A DNA stretch of 7,463 bases, from the NCBI GenBank assembly GCA_012727745.1, contig JAAYGJ010000071.1:1-7463 (forward strand). Direction: 5' to 3'. A program made the translations under genes and the position numbers. The notes beneath the pieces are model-generated. The model did not search any database. It was not told where the DNA came from and worked only from the letters and a program-made list of their open reading frames with translations. Numbering within the stretch: position 1 is the first letter of the stretch; every line of letters starts with the position of its first letter. Shown piece after piece: positions 1 to 5,538 of this stretch. This DNA comes from Clostridia bacterium (GTDB lineage: Bacteria > Bacillota > DSM-521 > Neomoorellales > Neomoorellaceae).

Positions 1-1342
1 CTGCTGTCCTGACCGCCTGCACTGCCTCATTAAAAGCTGCCTGAAAAGCAGCCAGATGTCGGGTTTCTATTTCCAGCCCGGCCGCCTGGGGATGACCGCC
101 AAAAGTCAGCAGGTAGTCACGGCAGTATGTAAGTGTCTCATGAAGATCGACTTCCGGCACACTGCGCCCTGAACCCCGTCCCTTGTCCCCGGCCAGGGTA
201 AATAATACAACCGGGCAGTTAAAACGCTCTGCCAGGCGAGCAGCCACAATACCAATAACCCCTGGGTGCCAGTCCGGAGAAGCCAGGGCCAGACCTTTAA
301 GCCCCTGTTCAACTGCTGCCGCCGCCATGACCCCGGCTTCAGCTTCGATATGCTTCTCCAGTAAGCGGCGAGCCTGGTTTTCATGCTCCAGGTATTGAGC
401 CAGCTCCAGGGCCTGCTGGGCTGAAGTGGTAAGTAATAACTCCAGACCCGGGTCAGCCCGCCCGGTACGGCCACAGGCGTTCAAACGAGGCACCAGGCTA
501 AAGGCCACTTCCCTGCTGCTCCATTCGCCATCCGGCAATCCGGCTATCTCCGCCAGGGCTTTTATACCTGGCCTTGTTCTCCGGGCCAACGCTTTTAAGC
601 CTAATTTTACCAGCAGGCGGTTTTCACCCAGTAGCGGCACTGAGTCAGCAATAGTCCCCAGGGCAGCCAGGTCCAGAGCCCAGCCGGCTTCTACCCCCTC
701 CTCCAGTGGCAGAGAAAAATACCGGGCCAGGGCCTGGGCAAGTTTAAAAGCAACCCCGGCGCCACACAAGGGCAAAGGCGAGGCGCCAAGCAAAGGGTTT
801 ACCACCGCCGTCGCTGCCGGCAAGTCAGCTCCCGGCTGGTGGTGGTCGGTAATAATCAGTTCCAGCCCCTGTTGCCGTGCCCAGGCAACTTCAGCCAGCG
901 CAGTAATGCCGCAATCCACTGTTAGCACCAAACTGCAGCCCTTTTCCAAAGCCAAACTGAGCCCGTTTGTATTGAGGCCGTAACCTTCACTGAGACGGTC
1001 AGGCAGGTAATACTCAGTCTCAACGCCCAGGCGCGCCAGGGTCTCGAGCATAATGGCTGTTGCGGTCAGCCCATCAACATCATAATCGCCATATACTAAA
1101 ATCTTTTCCCTGGCTTTAACAGCCTGTACCAGGCGGCCCCGTGCCTCCGCCAGGCCGGGTATTATTTCCGGTGCTACCAGATCAGCAGGTGAGGGGCGCA
1201 GGAAAACCCGGGCGTCAGCAACTGTTTTTATCCCGCGATTATAAAGTAAGCGTGCCGTCAGGGGAGACAGCTGCATTTCCCGGGCCAAGTCCAGCTCTTC
1301 CGGTAAAAAGGCTGCTGGAAACTCCCAAACAACTGCCGTCAA
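1..1342 (-). CDS. recJ: RecJ single-stranded-DNA 5'-3' exonuclease (C-terminus beyond window)
   Basis: RecJ is a cytoplasmic 5'-3' exonuclease on single-stranded DNA that acts in recombination and mismatch or base-excision repair, using Mn/Mg held by a DHH catalytic core. I translated the frame by hand from 1342 to 1 and it is open for 447 codons. Visible motifs in order are DYDVDG (residues 86-91), VDCG (142-145), DHH (166-168), RLNACGR (286-292), DWHPGV (357-362) and the DHHA1 signature GGHPQAAG (415-422). Both DHH and DHHA1 domains are therefore present; the C-terminal part (OB-fold and beyond) lies outside the window. The start is a TTG at 1342 that overlaps the TGA stop of the upstream lapA-like gene (TTGA), with a GGAAAGGAAG stretch upstream. 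The overlap implies translational coupling with that gene. All core motifs look intact, so the enzyme is probably functional. Confidence 0.95.
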   Translation of the reverse strand, partial: MTAVVWEFPAAFLPEELDLAREMQLSPLTARLLYNRGIKTVADARVFLRPSPADLVAPEIIPGLAEARGRLVQAVKAREKILVYGDYDVDGLTATAIMLETLARLGVETEYYLPDRLSEGYGLNTNGLSLALEKGCSLVLTVDCGITALAEVAWARQQGLELIITDHHQPGADLPAATAVVNPLLGASPLPLCGAGVAFKLAQALARYFSLPLEEGVEAGWALDLAALGTIADSVPLLGENRLLVKLGLKALARRTRPGIKALAEIAGLPDGEWSSREVAFSLVPRLNACGRTGRADPGLELLLTTSAQQALELAQYLEHENQARRLLEKHIEAEAGVMAAAAVEQGLKGLALASPDWHPGVIGIVAARLAERFNCPVVLFTLAGDKGRGSGRSVPEVDLHETLTYCRDYLLTFGGHPQAAGLEIETRHLAAFQAAFNEAVQAVRTA

Positions 1343-1650
1343 GCTTCCGGCTTCCTTTCCGGCTCTCCAGCTGCAGTTGCTGGCTGTTCCAACCGAGCCA
1401 GGGCCTCATTTAATTTTTTATTCTGGCTTTTAAGCTCCCATATTGCCCGGCTCATTTTCAACTGTTTGACCAAGCCCAGCAAAAAAACAAAGATAGCACC
1501 AAAAGCTGCCGAGCCCAGGATCACTAGGACCAGCGAGATCTGAGGAAAACGCCAGACCAAGAAATTTATTTCTACCATGCCGGCATTTTGAATAGCGAAA
1601 ATAGCAACCAGCAAGGCAAAAATAAGGGCCAGTAAAGAATAAACTTGCAA
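1339..1650 (-). CDS. LapA-domain (DUF1049-type) small membrane protein
   Basis: This is a 103-residue membrane protein with two hydrophobic segments (about residues 4-20 and 37-61). A basic, likely coiled-coil stretch (about 66-88) and a short charged, Pro/Ala-rich tail follow. The pattern AIQNAGMVEINFLVW between the helices is typical of the LapA/DUF1049 family. LapA of E. coli works with LapB in lipopolysaccharide assembly control, but Gram-positive members have no established role, so only family membership is claimed. The start is TTG at 1650, chosen because a strong SD (GGAGGGG, 1658-1664) lies seven bases upstream. The stop overlaps the recJ start by four bases, so the two are probably co-transcribed and translationally coupled. 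The 100-base gap upstream has no promoter I can name with confidence. Confidence 0.85.
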   Translation of the reverse strand: MQVYSLLALIFALLVAIFAIQNAGMVEINFLVWRFPQISLVLVILGSAAFGAIFVFLLGLVKQLKMSRAIWELKSQNKKLNEALARLEQPATAAGEPERKPEA

Positions 1651-1750
1651 CCTTTCTCCCCTCCACTTGAGACAAATATCCCCCTGAAGTTGGCAAAAAC
1701 TCTATTGCTCAGTTACAACGCTGTCGTGGCACAAAAATCGTCGTTTATTA

Positions 1751-2326
1751 TTATTTTAAGGATTCATTCGCTGTAGAAGAATGTTTTTCCTCCTGCTGGC
1801 ATTCGTTACAATTGTGACAGTGCGGTGGGCCGTTACATGGTTCAGGATGTATAAGTATATCAACATAAGGCAAAGCCTGCTTGATCTCATTACCGATTTC
1901 CTCGCACAGAGCATGAACCTGGACAATATTCTTGTAACGGGGCACAACCAGGTGCAAATCCACCTTGCGTTCGCGCCCTGCTTTACGGGTACGCAAGCGG
2001 TGATATTCCACATAGCTGTCGGCATGACTGGCGATAATATCTTTAATGACCTGTTCTTCCTGCATTGGTAGGCTAACATCCATCAGGGGCAGTACTGCCT
2101 CCCGGCTCAGCTGCCAGGCTACCTTAATAATCATCGCCGCTACCGCCAGGGCTACCAGAGGATCCAGCCAGTCAAAGCCAGTAAGATGTATGGTCAGGAG
2201 GCTCAGCGTTACCCCCAGTGAAGTATAAACATCTGTACGCAGGTGCCAGGCATCAGCTTCCAGGGCGATAGATTCCGTCGCCGCTGCTACCTGAAAAAGA
2301 TAACGGGAAACAAAATAATTAACTAG
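1751..2326 (-). pseudogene. cation diffusion facilitator (CDF/FieF-like) transporter, 5' part lost at IS edge
   Basis: CDF proteins are membrane antiporters that export divalent metals (Zn, Fe, Co, Mn) in exchange for protons. Here 191 codons survive, beginning LVNYFVSRYLF at the IS edge. They cover the end of TM4, TM5 with the metal-site motif H-x3-D in ADAWHLRTDVY, TM6 (about remnant residues 53-72), the cytoplasmic domain containing YHRLRTRKAG, and a Cys/His-rich tail. Compared with E. coli FieF, about 125 N-terminal residues (TM1-TM3, most of TM4, and the TM2 half of the transport site) are missing. They are not found on the other side of the IS. The frame meets TAA inside the IS just upstream. 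The first in-frame ATG is at 2134 and would give a 127-residue soluble fragment, but I see no sign it is a genuine start. The remnant has no other frameshift or stop, so the loss looks recent. Confidence 0.9.
2323..2326. repeat. CTAG flanking the IS, left side (target-site duplication or shared target)
   Basis: CTAG directly abuts the left end of the IS, and an identical CTAG abuts the right end at 3969-3972. On the minus strand it supplies the Leu codon and first base of the Val codon in LVNYF of the CDF remnant, a normal sequence for that family, so it looks like host DNA and not IS DNA. Palindromic YTAR/CTAG targets are known for some DDE elements such as the IS5 group. Confidence 0.75.
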
Positions 2327-2341
2327 TTACCCCTGAAAAAC
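2327..2341 (+). repeat. IS terminal inverted repeat, left end (3' of transposase)
   Basis: The sequence TTACCCCTGAAAAAC is the reverse complement of 3954-3968 with one mismatch in 15. If the flanking CTAG is counted, the inverted match is 18 of 19. The similarity stops abruptly further inward, as expected for transposase-binding ends. Confidence 0.88.
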
Positions 2342-2365
2342 GACATTTTTGCACAGCAACTTTAG

Positions 2366-2398
2366 TATCAGGAAATGGCCAATCTCAATTTCCTGGTA
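2366..2398 (-). terminator. 11-bp stem-loop after the transposase (possible terminator or IS-end structure)
   Basis: On the minus strand TACCAGGAAAT is followed by an 11-base loop and ATTTCCTGATA. This is an 11-bp stem with one mismatched pair (C opposite A on the transcript; G opposite T on the other strand). It starts 16 bases after the transposase stop and lies wholly inside the IS. No U-run follows, so a classical intrinsic terminator is unlikely. It could protect the mRNA 3' end or take part in transposition. Confidence 0.4.
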
Positions 2399-2413
2399 GA
2401 TTACCTCCCGATG

Positions 2414-3787
2414 TCACATCAGGGTGGCAATCTTCCTCAAATTGTAGGCCATAATCCCCAAGCCAACCCATGATTTAGTGCCACAGGCGCCACGGAAGCG
2501 GCTGCGCCTAAGTCCATACTTGCGTTTGAGGACACTGATAGTTGCTTCACCGCCGGCACGCCAGCGCTGAAGTCTTTTGAACCAATTCTGTGATTGATGT
2601 TCCTTACGCGTTTTACTGAGCTTCCCTTTGAAAGGCAGACTACAGCGTTTAACTCCCCGTTCTTTCAAGGCCTTTTCGTTCTTAGTGCTGCCAAAGCCCC
2701 GGTCGGTAGCCACCGCCCAGGGAGGCCGTTTGAAGGTTTCGATATGGTGGTCTACAGCATTTACTAACAGAGTATCGTCGCTAGGATTGCCTTCAAGGAC
2801 TTGATAGCCGGTAATAACTTTTTCTTCTGTTTCCTGAAGTAATATTTTGTATCCAAATTCTGTTGGAGCATGAAGTTTACCCCGTTTAATCGGGCGGGCA
2901 TTAAGATCAAAGATACTGACCATGCGTTCCGGTATTCTGAATTGACCTTGTTGAACCTTAACCGTTTGGCTAATAATCTGTTCGGTATGGGCAATGGTCT
3001 GGGTAAGTGATTGCACTACTTGCTGAATATTTCTGGTGAGGTCATCTTTGTGGCGGTACAGGTATTGTTTGGCGTTCTTTAACACTTGCTTTGCTTCAGC
3101 TACTACCTGTTGGGCGGTAGTCATGATCTCCCCAGTAATTTGCCTTACTTCGCTATAGGCCTCCCCGGTACGCCGCTTTACCACCTTGGTGATAGATAAA
3201 ATTCGTTTCTTGACGGACCGCCGCCGGTCTTGAAACTTGGTACGGATTGCTATACCGGCTGCTTTTATCTTCTTGACCGTACGGGTAATTACCCTGACAC
3301 CGTCAGACAAAAGGCTGGCATCGGTGGGATGGTGAATATCGGCTTCTACGGCAGTTGTGTCAAGGCGAAGTTTCCTGCCCCGAATGATCTTCTGGTCCCT
3401 GGCTTTGTTTATTAGGATGGCATTCAAGTTGGCAATGATGTCTGGGCCATACCGCTTAGTAAGTTTGATCAAGGTAGTGGAGTGGGGGACTTTCTTGCCT
3501 AAGGAGATGCGGCAGAAAAGTCGCCACTGGATACTATCCTTAACTTCTTCTACTAAAACTTCATAGCCCAACTGGTAGCGAAACTTTAAATACATTAGCC
3601 GCAGGTAAGTTTCTACCGGTACTGTAGGACGCCCAATCCTAGTGTTAAACCTGGCTATAAACGGTTCCATAAAACTTTCGTCGTCCAACAGGACATCTAC
3701 TTTAGCCAGTTCTTCTTTGAGTTCTAACAGTTCAGCGGGTAGCATAATGTCCCAGGTGGTTAACTGGGGATCTTTTAGTCTTAACAT
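2414..3787 (-). CDS. DDE transposase (DUF772-type N-terminus; IS5/IS1182 or ISNCY-like)
   Basis: This 457-residue protein cuts and joins the IS ends. An N-terminal helical region (about residues 15-135) contains RIGRPTVPVETYLRLMYLKF, typical of DUF772/InsH N-termini that bind DNA. The catalytic fold follows, with candidate acidic residues D143 (RLDTTAVEAD), D362 (ATDRGFGS) and E414. The last sits in R-x3-E-x6-K (R410, E414, K421), which matches the IS4/IS5-type signature. About 220 residues separate the first two Asp, with a Lys/Gln-rich, helix-forming insert at 165-280. The frame is intact. The ATG at 3787 follows GGGGTGATGAT, with the SD very close to the start and inside a hairpin. The gene overlaps the stop of a short leader ORF by seven bases, which suggests coupled translation. 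Family assignment between IS5, IS1182 and ISNCY is tentative; the DDE transposase call is firm. Confidence 0.95.
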   Translation of the reverse strand: MLRLKDPQLTTWDIMLPAELLELKEELAKVDVLLDDESFMEPFIARFNTRIGRPTVPVETYLRLMYLKFRYQLGYEVLVEEVKDSIQWRLFCRISLGKKVPHSTTLIKLTKRYGPDIIANLNAILINKARDQKIIRGRKLRLDTTAVEADIHHPTDASLLSDGVRVITRTVKKIKAAGIAIRTKFQDRRRSVKKRILSITKVVKRRTGEAYSEVRQITGEIMTTAQQVVAEAKQVLKNAKQYLYRHKDDLTRNIQQVVQSLTQTIAHTEQIISQTVKVQQGQFRIPERMVSIFDLNARPIKRGKLHAPTEFGYKILLQETEEKVITGYQVLEGNPSDDTLLVNAVDHHIETFKRPPWAVATDRGFGSTKNEKALKERGVKRCSLPFKGKLSKTRKEHQSQNWFKRLQRWRAGGEATISVLKRKYGLRRSRFRGACGTKSWVGLGIMAYNLRKIATLM

Positions 3788-3834
3788 ATCATCACCCCGC
3801 AGGAAATGGAGGTGATATGGCGAATGTTAATCAT
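3781..3834 (-). CDS. Putative 17-residue leader peptide upstream of the transposase
   Basis: An ATG at 3834 preceded by AGGAGG (3842-3847) at seven bases spacing opens a 17-codon ORF, MINIRHITSISCGVMIC. Its stop (3781-3783) lies just inside the transposase start, a seven-base overlap in another frame. Its SD is much better than that of the transposase. Its likely role, by inference, is to bring ribosomes through the hairpin that hides the transposase start. In this locus the same frame is also the end of the nlpC read-through, so ribosomes from nlpC would use the same stop. No homology is claimed for the peptide. Confidence 0.5.
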   Translation of the reverse strand: MINIRHITSISCGVMIC

Positions 3835-4821
3835 GGGAGTTCCTCCTGCTGGTTTTTCTTGTTTGTTTCTACACTTACAAGATTCGATCCAGGGGATGGG
3901 AACTCCTTCTGTTTTGGTGAGATATCTAGCTTTTTTGGGGCCTCTTACCTTAAGTTTTTCAGGGGGAACTAGATAGCGGCGCGCTCCCAGGTAAGTACCG
4001 ACAAAATGGGGTTCCTCAAGACTGCTAACCACCACTCCCAGGGGTGAACGGGAATTAAGGAAGTAACCGTTAGCATTATAAATGCCTACGTGGGTAGGCA
4101 GTTCCCCCGTCCCTTCGGTATTAAAAAAGACCAGATCTCCGGCTTGTAAATCGGCTGCAGCTACCGGCTCTCCTACAGCATATTGTTGGTCAGCATCGCG
4201 GGGCAAATTGACACCGTTTAAATAATAAGCTATATAGGCCAGTCCCGAACAGTCGATCCCGTAACAGCTGATCCCCCCCCACAGGTAAGCTACCCCCTGC
4301 AGACGCTCTGCCGTCCTCAAGACATCCCGGCCACTCCGTTCTCCTTCCAGCTTGCCTCCAGGCCAAATCTCAACTTCCAGACGAGGCAGCCAGGCTCTTC
4401 CCTGACCGGGCAGCCAAACCTCGACCCATTCCTCCAGAACCTGTATTAATGGCAAATCAGTTCCCATCAATAGTTCTCCTACAATCGCTCTGCCTGCGTC
4501 CGGCCCCTGGTAAAGCCTGGCCCGGGCAACAATTACGGCCGCCAGATCTTTCCCCGCCGGCGGTTTTTCCAGGACAATATCTTTTTTTTGCAGCCAGCCT
4601 AAATAACCGTCAGGCACTTGCCCGTACAGCCAGTCGCCCACCTGCTGCAAAACTTTTACTTTATCCCCCCACAAAACCTGGGTAACCAATTCTGCTCCCT
4701 GATCGGCTGACGCCCGTACATCAGCCAGCGGTTTTTTCACATAAAAAGCTCCTGCGGAAGAAGCAGCCTTAGCCGCAGCTCGTTCGCGCTGGAGCGGTAG
4801 TGGCAACTCCCGTCCGGACAT
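3781..4821 (-). CDS. SH3-NlpC/P60 cysteine peptidase (YkfC-like), tail replaced by IS sequence
   Basis: YkfC / dipeptidyl-peptidase VI enzymes cleave the gamma-D-Glu to diamino-acid bond in peptidoglycan peptides. Two SH3-like domains (about residues 25-83 and 93-153) precede the NlpC/P60 domain (about 165-284). That domain has Cys191 in GIDCSGL, His244 in THVGIY and a third polar residue Asn256 where YkfC has His. No signal peptide or membrane helix is seen, so a cytoplasmic role in recycling wall peptides is plausible. The start is ATG 4821, with GGGAGGGG (4830-4837) eight bases upstream; an in-frame TTG at 4842 is less likely. Host sequence ends after GARRYL, where the family usually ends. 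The last 62 of 346 residues are read from the IS and stop at the transposase start. The catalytic domain is complete, so activity may survive. The gene follows spoIIIAH by 53 bases and is probably co-transcribed with it. Confidence 0.9.
   Translation of the reverse strand: MSGRELPLPLQRERAAAKAASSAGAFYVKKPLADVRASADQGAELVTQVLWGDKVKVLQQVGDWLYGQVPDGYLGWLQKKDIVLEKPPAGKDLAAVIVARARLYQGPDAGRAIVGELLMGTDLPLIQVLEEWVEVWLPGQGRAWLPRLEVEIWPGGKLEGERSGRDVLRTAERLQGVAYLWGGISCYGIDCSGLAYIAYYLNGVNLPRDADQQYAVGEPVAAADLQAGDLVFFNTEGTGELPTHVGIYNANGYFLNSRSPLGVVVSSLEEPHFVGTYLGARRYLVPPEKLKVRGPKKARYLTKTEGVPIPWIESCKCRNKQEKPAGGTPMINIRHITSISCGVMIC
3785..3819 (-). promoter_or_regulatory. Hairpin sequestering the transposase SD and start codon
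   Basis: On the minus strand CATATCACC (3819-3811) can pair with GGTGATGATATG (3796-3785). This gives nine base pairs with a three-base bulge across a 14-base loop. The second arm holds the transposase SD-like GGTGAT and its ATG. Known IS elements use such structures to block translation from transcripts that read in from outside. That function is inferred here from position. Translation of the overlapping leader ORF would open the stem. Confidence 0.5.
3833..3911. repeat. Imperfect direct repeat in the IS leader (3833-3848 and 3896-3911)
   Basis: ATGGGAGTTCCTCCTG and ATGGGAACTCCTTCTG match at 13 of 16 positions and begin 63 bases apart, just inside the right IS end. The left end has no matching copy. 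They might be subterminal transposase-binding sites or the trace of a duplicated SD region, since the nearer copy contains the SD of the leader ORF. Chance cannot be excluded. Confidence 0.3.
3954..3968 (-). repeat. IS terminal inverted repeat, right end (5' of transposase)
   Basis: Read on the minus strand this is TTCCCCCTGAAAAAC, matching the left end at 14 of 15 positions (A to C at the third base). In the present arrangement it is also translated, as the first codons that the nlpC frame takes from the IS (VPPEK). Confidence 0.88.
3969..3972. repeat. CTAG flanking the IS, right side
   Basis: This is the second copy of the four-base flank. On the minus strand it encodes the Leu of GARRYL, the usual end of YkfC-type NlpC/P60 domains, so it too looks like host DNA. 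Equal CTAG flanks could be a true target duplication or two independent CTAG targets joined by recombination. Confidence 0.75.
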
Positions 4822-4838
4822 ATTATATACCCCTCCCT

Positions 4839-4851
4839 GCAATACTATTGC
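4839..4851. repeat. 13-bp palindrome between spoIIIAH and nlpC
   Basis: GCAATACTATTGC has perfect six-base arms around one central base. It lies just upstream of the nlpC SD. It could be an operator-like site or a chance palindrome; the gap has no clear -35/-10 pair and no terminator. Confidence 0.3.
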
Positions 4852-4874
4852 CTAGCAAGCCACCCAACTCTACC

Positions 4875-5489
4875 CTAGTTCTTGACGATCATACTGATCT
4901 GCTCATAGGGGCGCCCGGTAGCGCGGGCAACAAGATCGCCAATCTTGTTGGCGTCCGCATCGGTGAAATTTTCCGCCATGATGATGACGTTAACAGCATT
5001 GGGATGAATAAACAGGGCCGCATCTTCATAACCCTTGGCCACAATCAGTTTTTCCAGCTGCATTTCCAAGTCCATTTGCTGGGTTAATTCCACCAGCCTT
5101 TGTTGGGCTTCCTGCTTGCCCTCACTGTTAGTGTTGGGATTATCTATTATCTGAGTTAGCAGGGCTACCTGCTGACTGCGCTGCCGGTCCCTTTCAAGAC
5201 GATATTCGATAAAGAAGGAAGTACCTGATTCAGCTTTGGAATTGGCCTCATTTAATATTTCGTCGGCGTTGGGGGCAGGCAAAGGCTCACCTTCTCCAGA
5301 TGTAGTTACTTTAGTAGCCTCGTCGCGGCTATAATCTTCACTAATATACTGCAGCGGCCATTCCCGGGTCAGGTCGTTCCCTGCATTTTCGATATTATTC
5401 TTTTCTTCCCCCTGCACCAGATAAGCCAGTACCCCAAAGGTCAGTAAAAGGGCTATTAACAACCGTCCTTTGCTGCTGATTTTCGGCAT
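4875..5489 (-). CDS. spoIIIAH: Stage III sporulation protein AH
   Basis: SpoIIIAH is made in the mother cell, crosses the outer forespore membrane and binds forespore SpoIIQ. It forms part of the feeding channel that supports forespore gene expression after engulfment. This 204-residue form has a short basic N-terminus, one membrane segment (about residues 9-25), an acidic linker (28-88) and the conserved YscJ/FliF-like domain. That domain begins with SFFIEYRLERDRQRSQQ (91-107), followed by IIDNPN and AKGYEDA, and ends near RATGRPYEQISMIV. I chose ATG 5489 because AAGGGGG (5498-5504) lies eight bases upstream and the protein then starts just before its membrane segment. An ATG at 5537 in the same frame, ten bases after a GGGAGG, would add 16 residues and is a real alternative. 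It follows spoIIIAG closely and is probably under sigma-E control as part of the operon (family knowledge; the promoter is outside the window). Confidence 0.95.
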   Translation of the reverse strand: MPKISSKGRLLIALLLTFGVLAYLVQGEEKNNIENAGNDLTREWPLQYISEDYSRDEATKVTTSGEGEPLPAPNADEILNEANSKAESGTSFFIEYRLERDRQRSQQVALLTQIIDNPNTNSEGKQEAQQRLVELTQQMDLEMQLEKLIVAKGYEDAALFIHPNAVNVIIMAENFTDADANKIGDLVARATGRPYEQISMIVKN

Positions 5490-5538
5490 TTTATCTTCCC
5501 CCTTGCATCTGGGTATTTTAAATATGATTAGTTTCATG

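Larger units (their letters stand above)
2327..3968 (-). mobile_element. Complete insertion sequence, 1642 bp, one DDE transposase
   Basis: The boundaries come from terminal inverted repeats at 2327-2341 and 3954-3968 and from CTAG on both outer sides. The element carries one intact transposase on the minus strand (2414-3787), an 86-base tail after it, and a 181-base leader region before it that holds a short ORF and a hairpin. The DUF772-like N-terminus, the large helical insertion within the catalytic domain, and the overall length suggest the IS5/IS1182 superfamily or the group that databases label ISNCY. I cannot settle the family without a database. The ends and the transposase are intact, so the element may still be mobile. 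It lies between nlpC and the CDF remnant and marks a deletion. Confidence 0.92.

Noticed and set aside
426..983. Plus-strand open frame of 185 codons inside recJ
   Set aside because: It is antisense to a RecJ frame that keeps every catalytic motif. Its product is Ser/Ala/Pro/Arg-rich with no family features and no SD, so it is a shadow.
1651..1750. Promoter or terminator in the gap between the CDF remnant and the lapA-like gene
   Set aside because: Several TTG-starting hexamers occur, but none has a -10 at proper spacing. The possible stems are only about four pairs, so nothing is supportable apart from the lapA SD.
1781..2071. Plus-strand open frame with a hydrophobic start opposite the CDF remnant
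   Set aside because: The opposite strand gives a clear CDF cytoplasmic domain. The hydrophobic appearance comes from the complementary codons.
2323..2341. CTAG treated as part of the IS terminal repeat (19-bp repeat)
   Set aside because: It would extend the inverted match, but CTAG fits the expected Leu codons of both host proteins, so it is better read as host target sequence. The choice is not fully proven.
4822..4827. Perfect TATAAT directly upstream of the nlpC ATG, as a promoter -10 box
   Set aside because: It abuts the start codon, so transcription would begin inside the gene, and there is no recognisable -35 at 16-18 bases. It lies in the spacer between SD and start.
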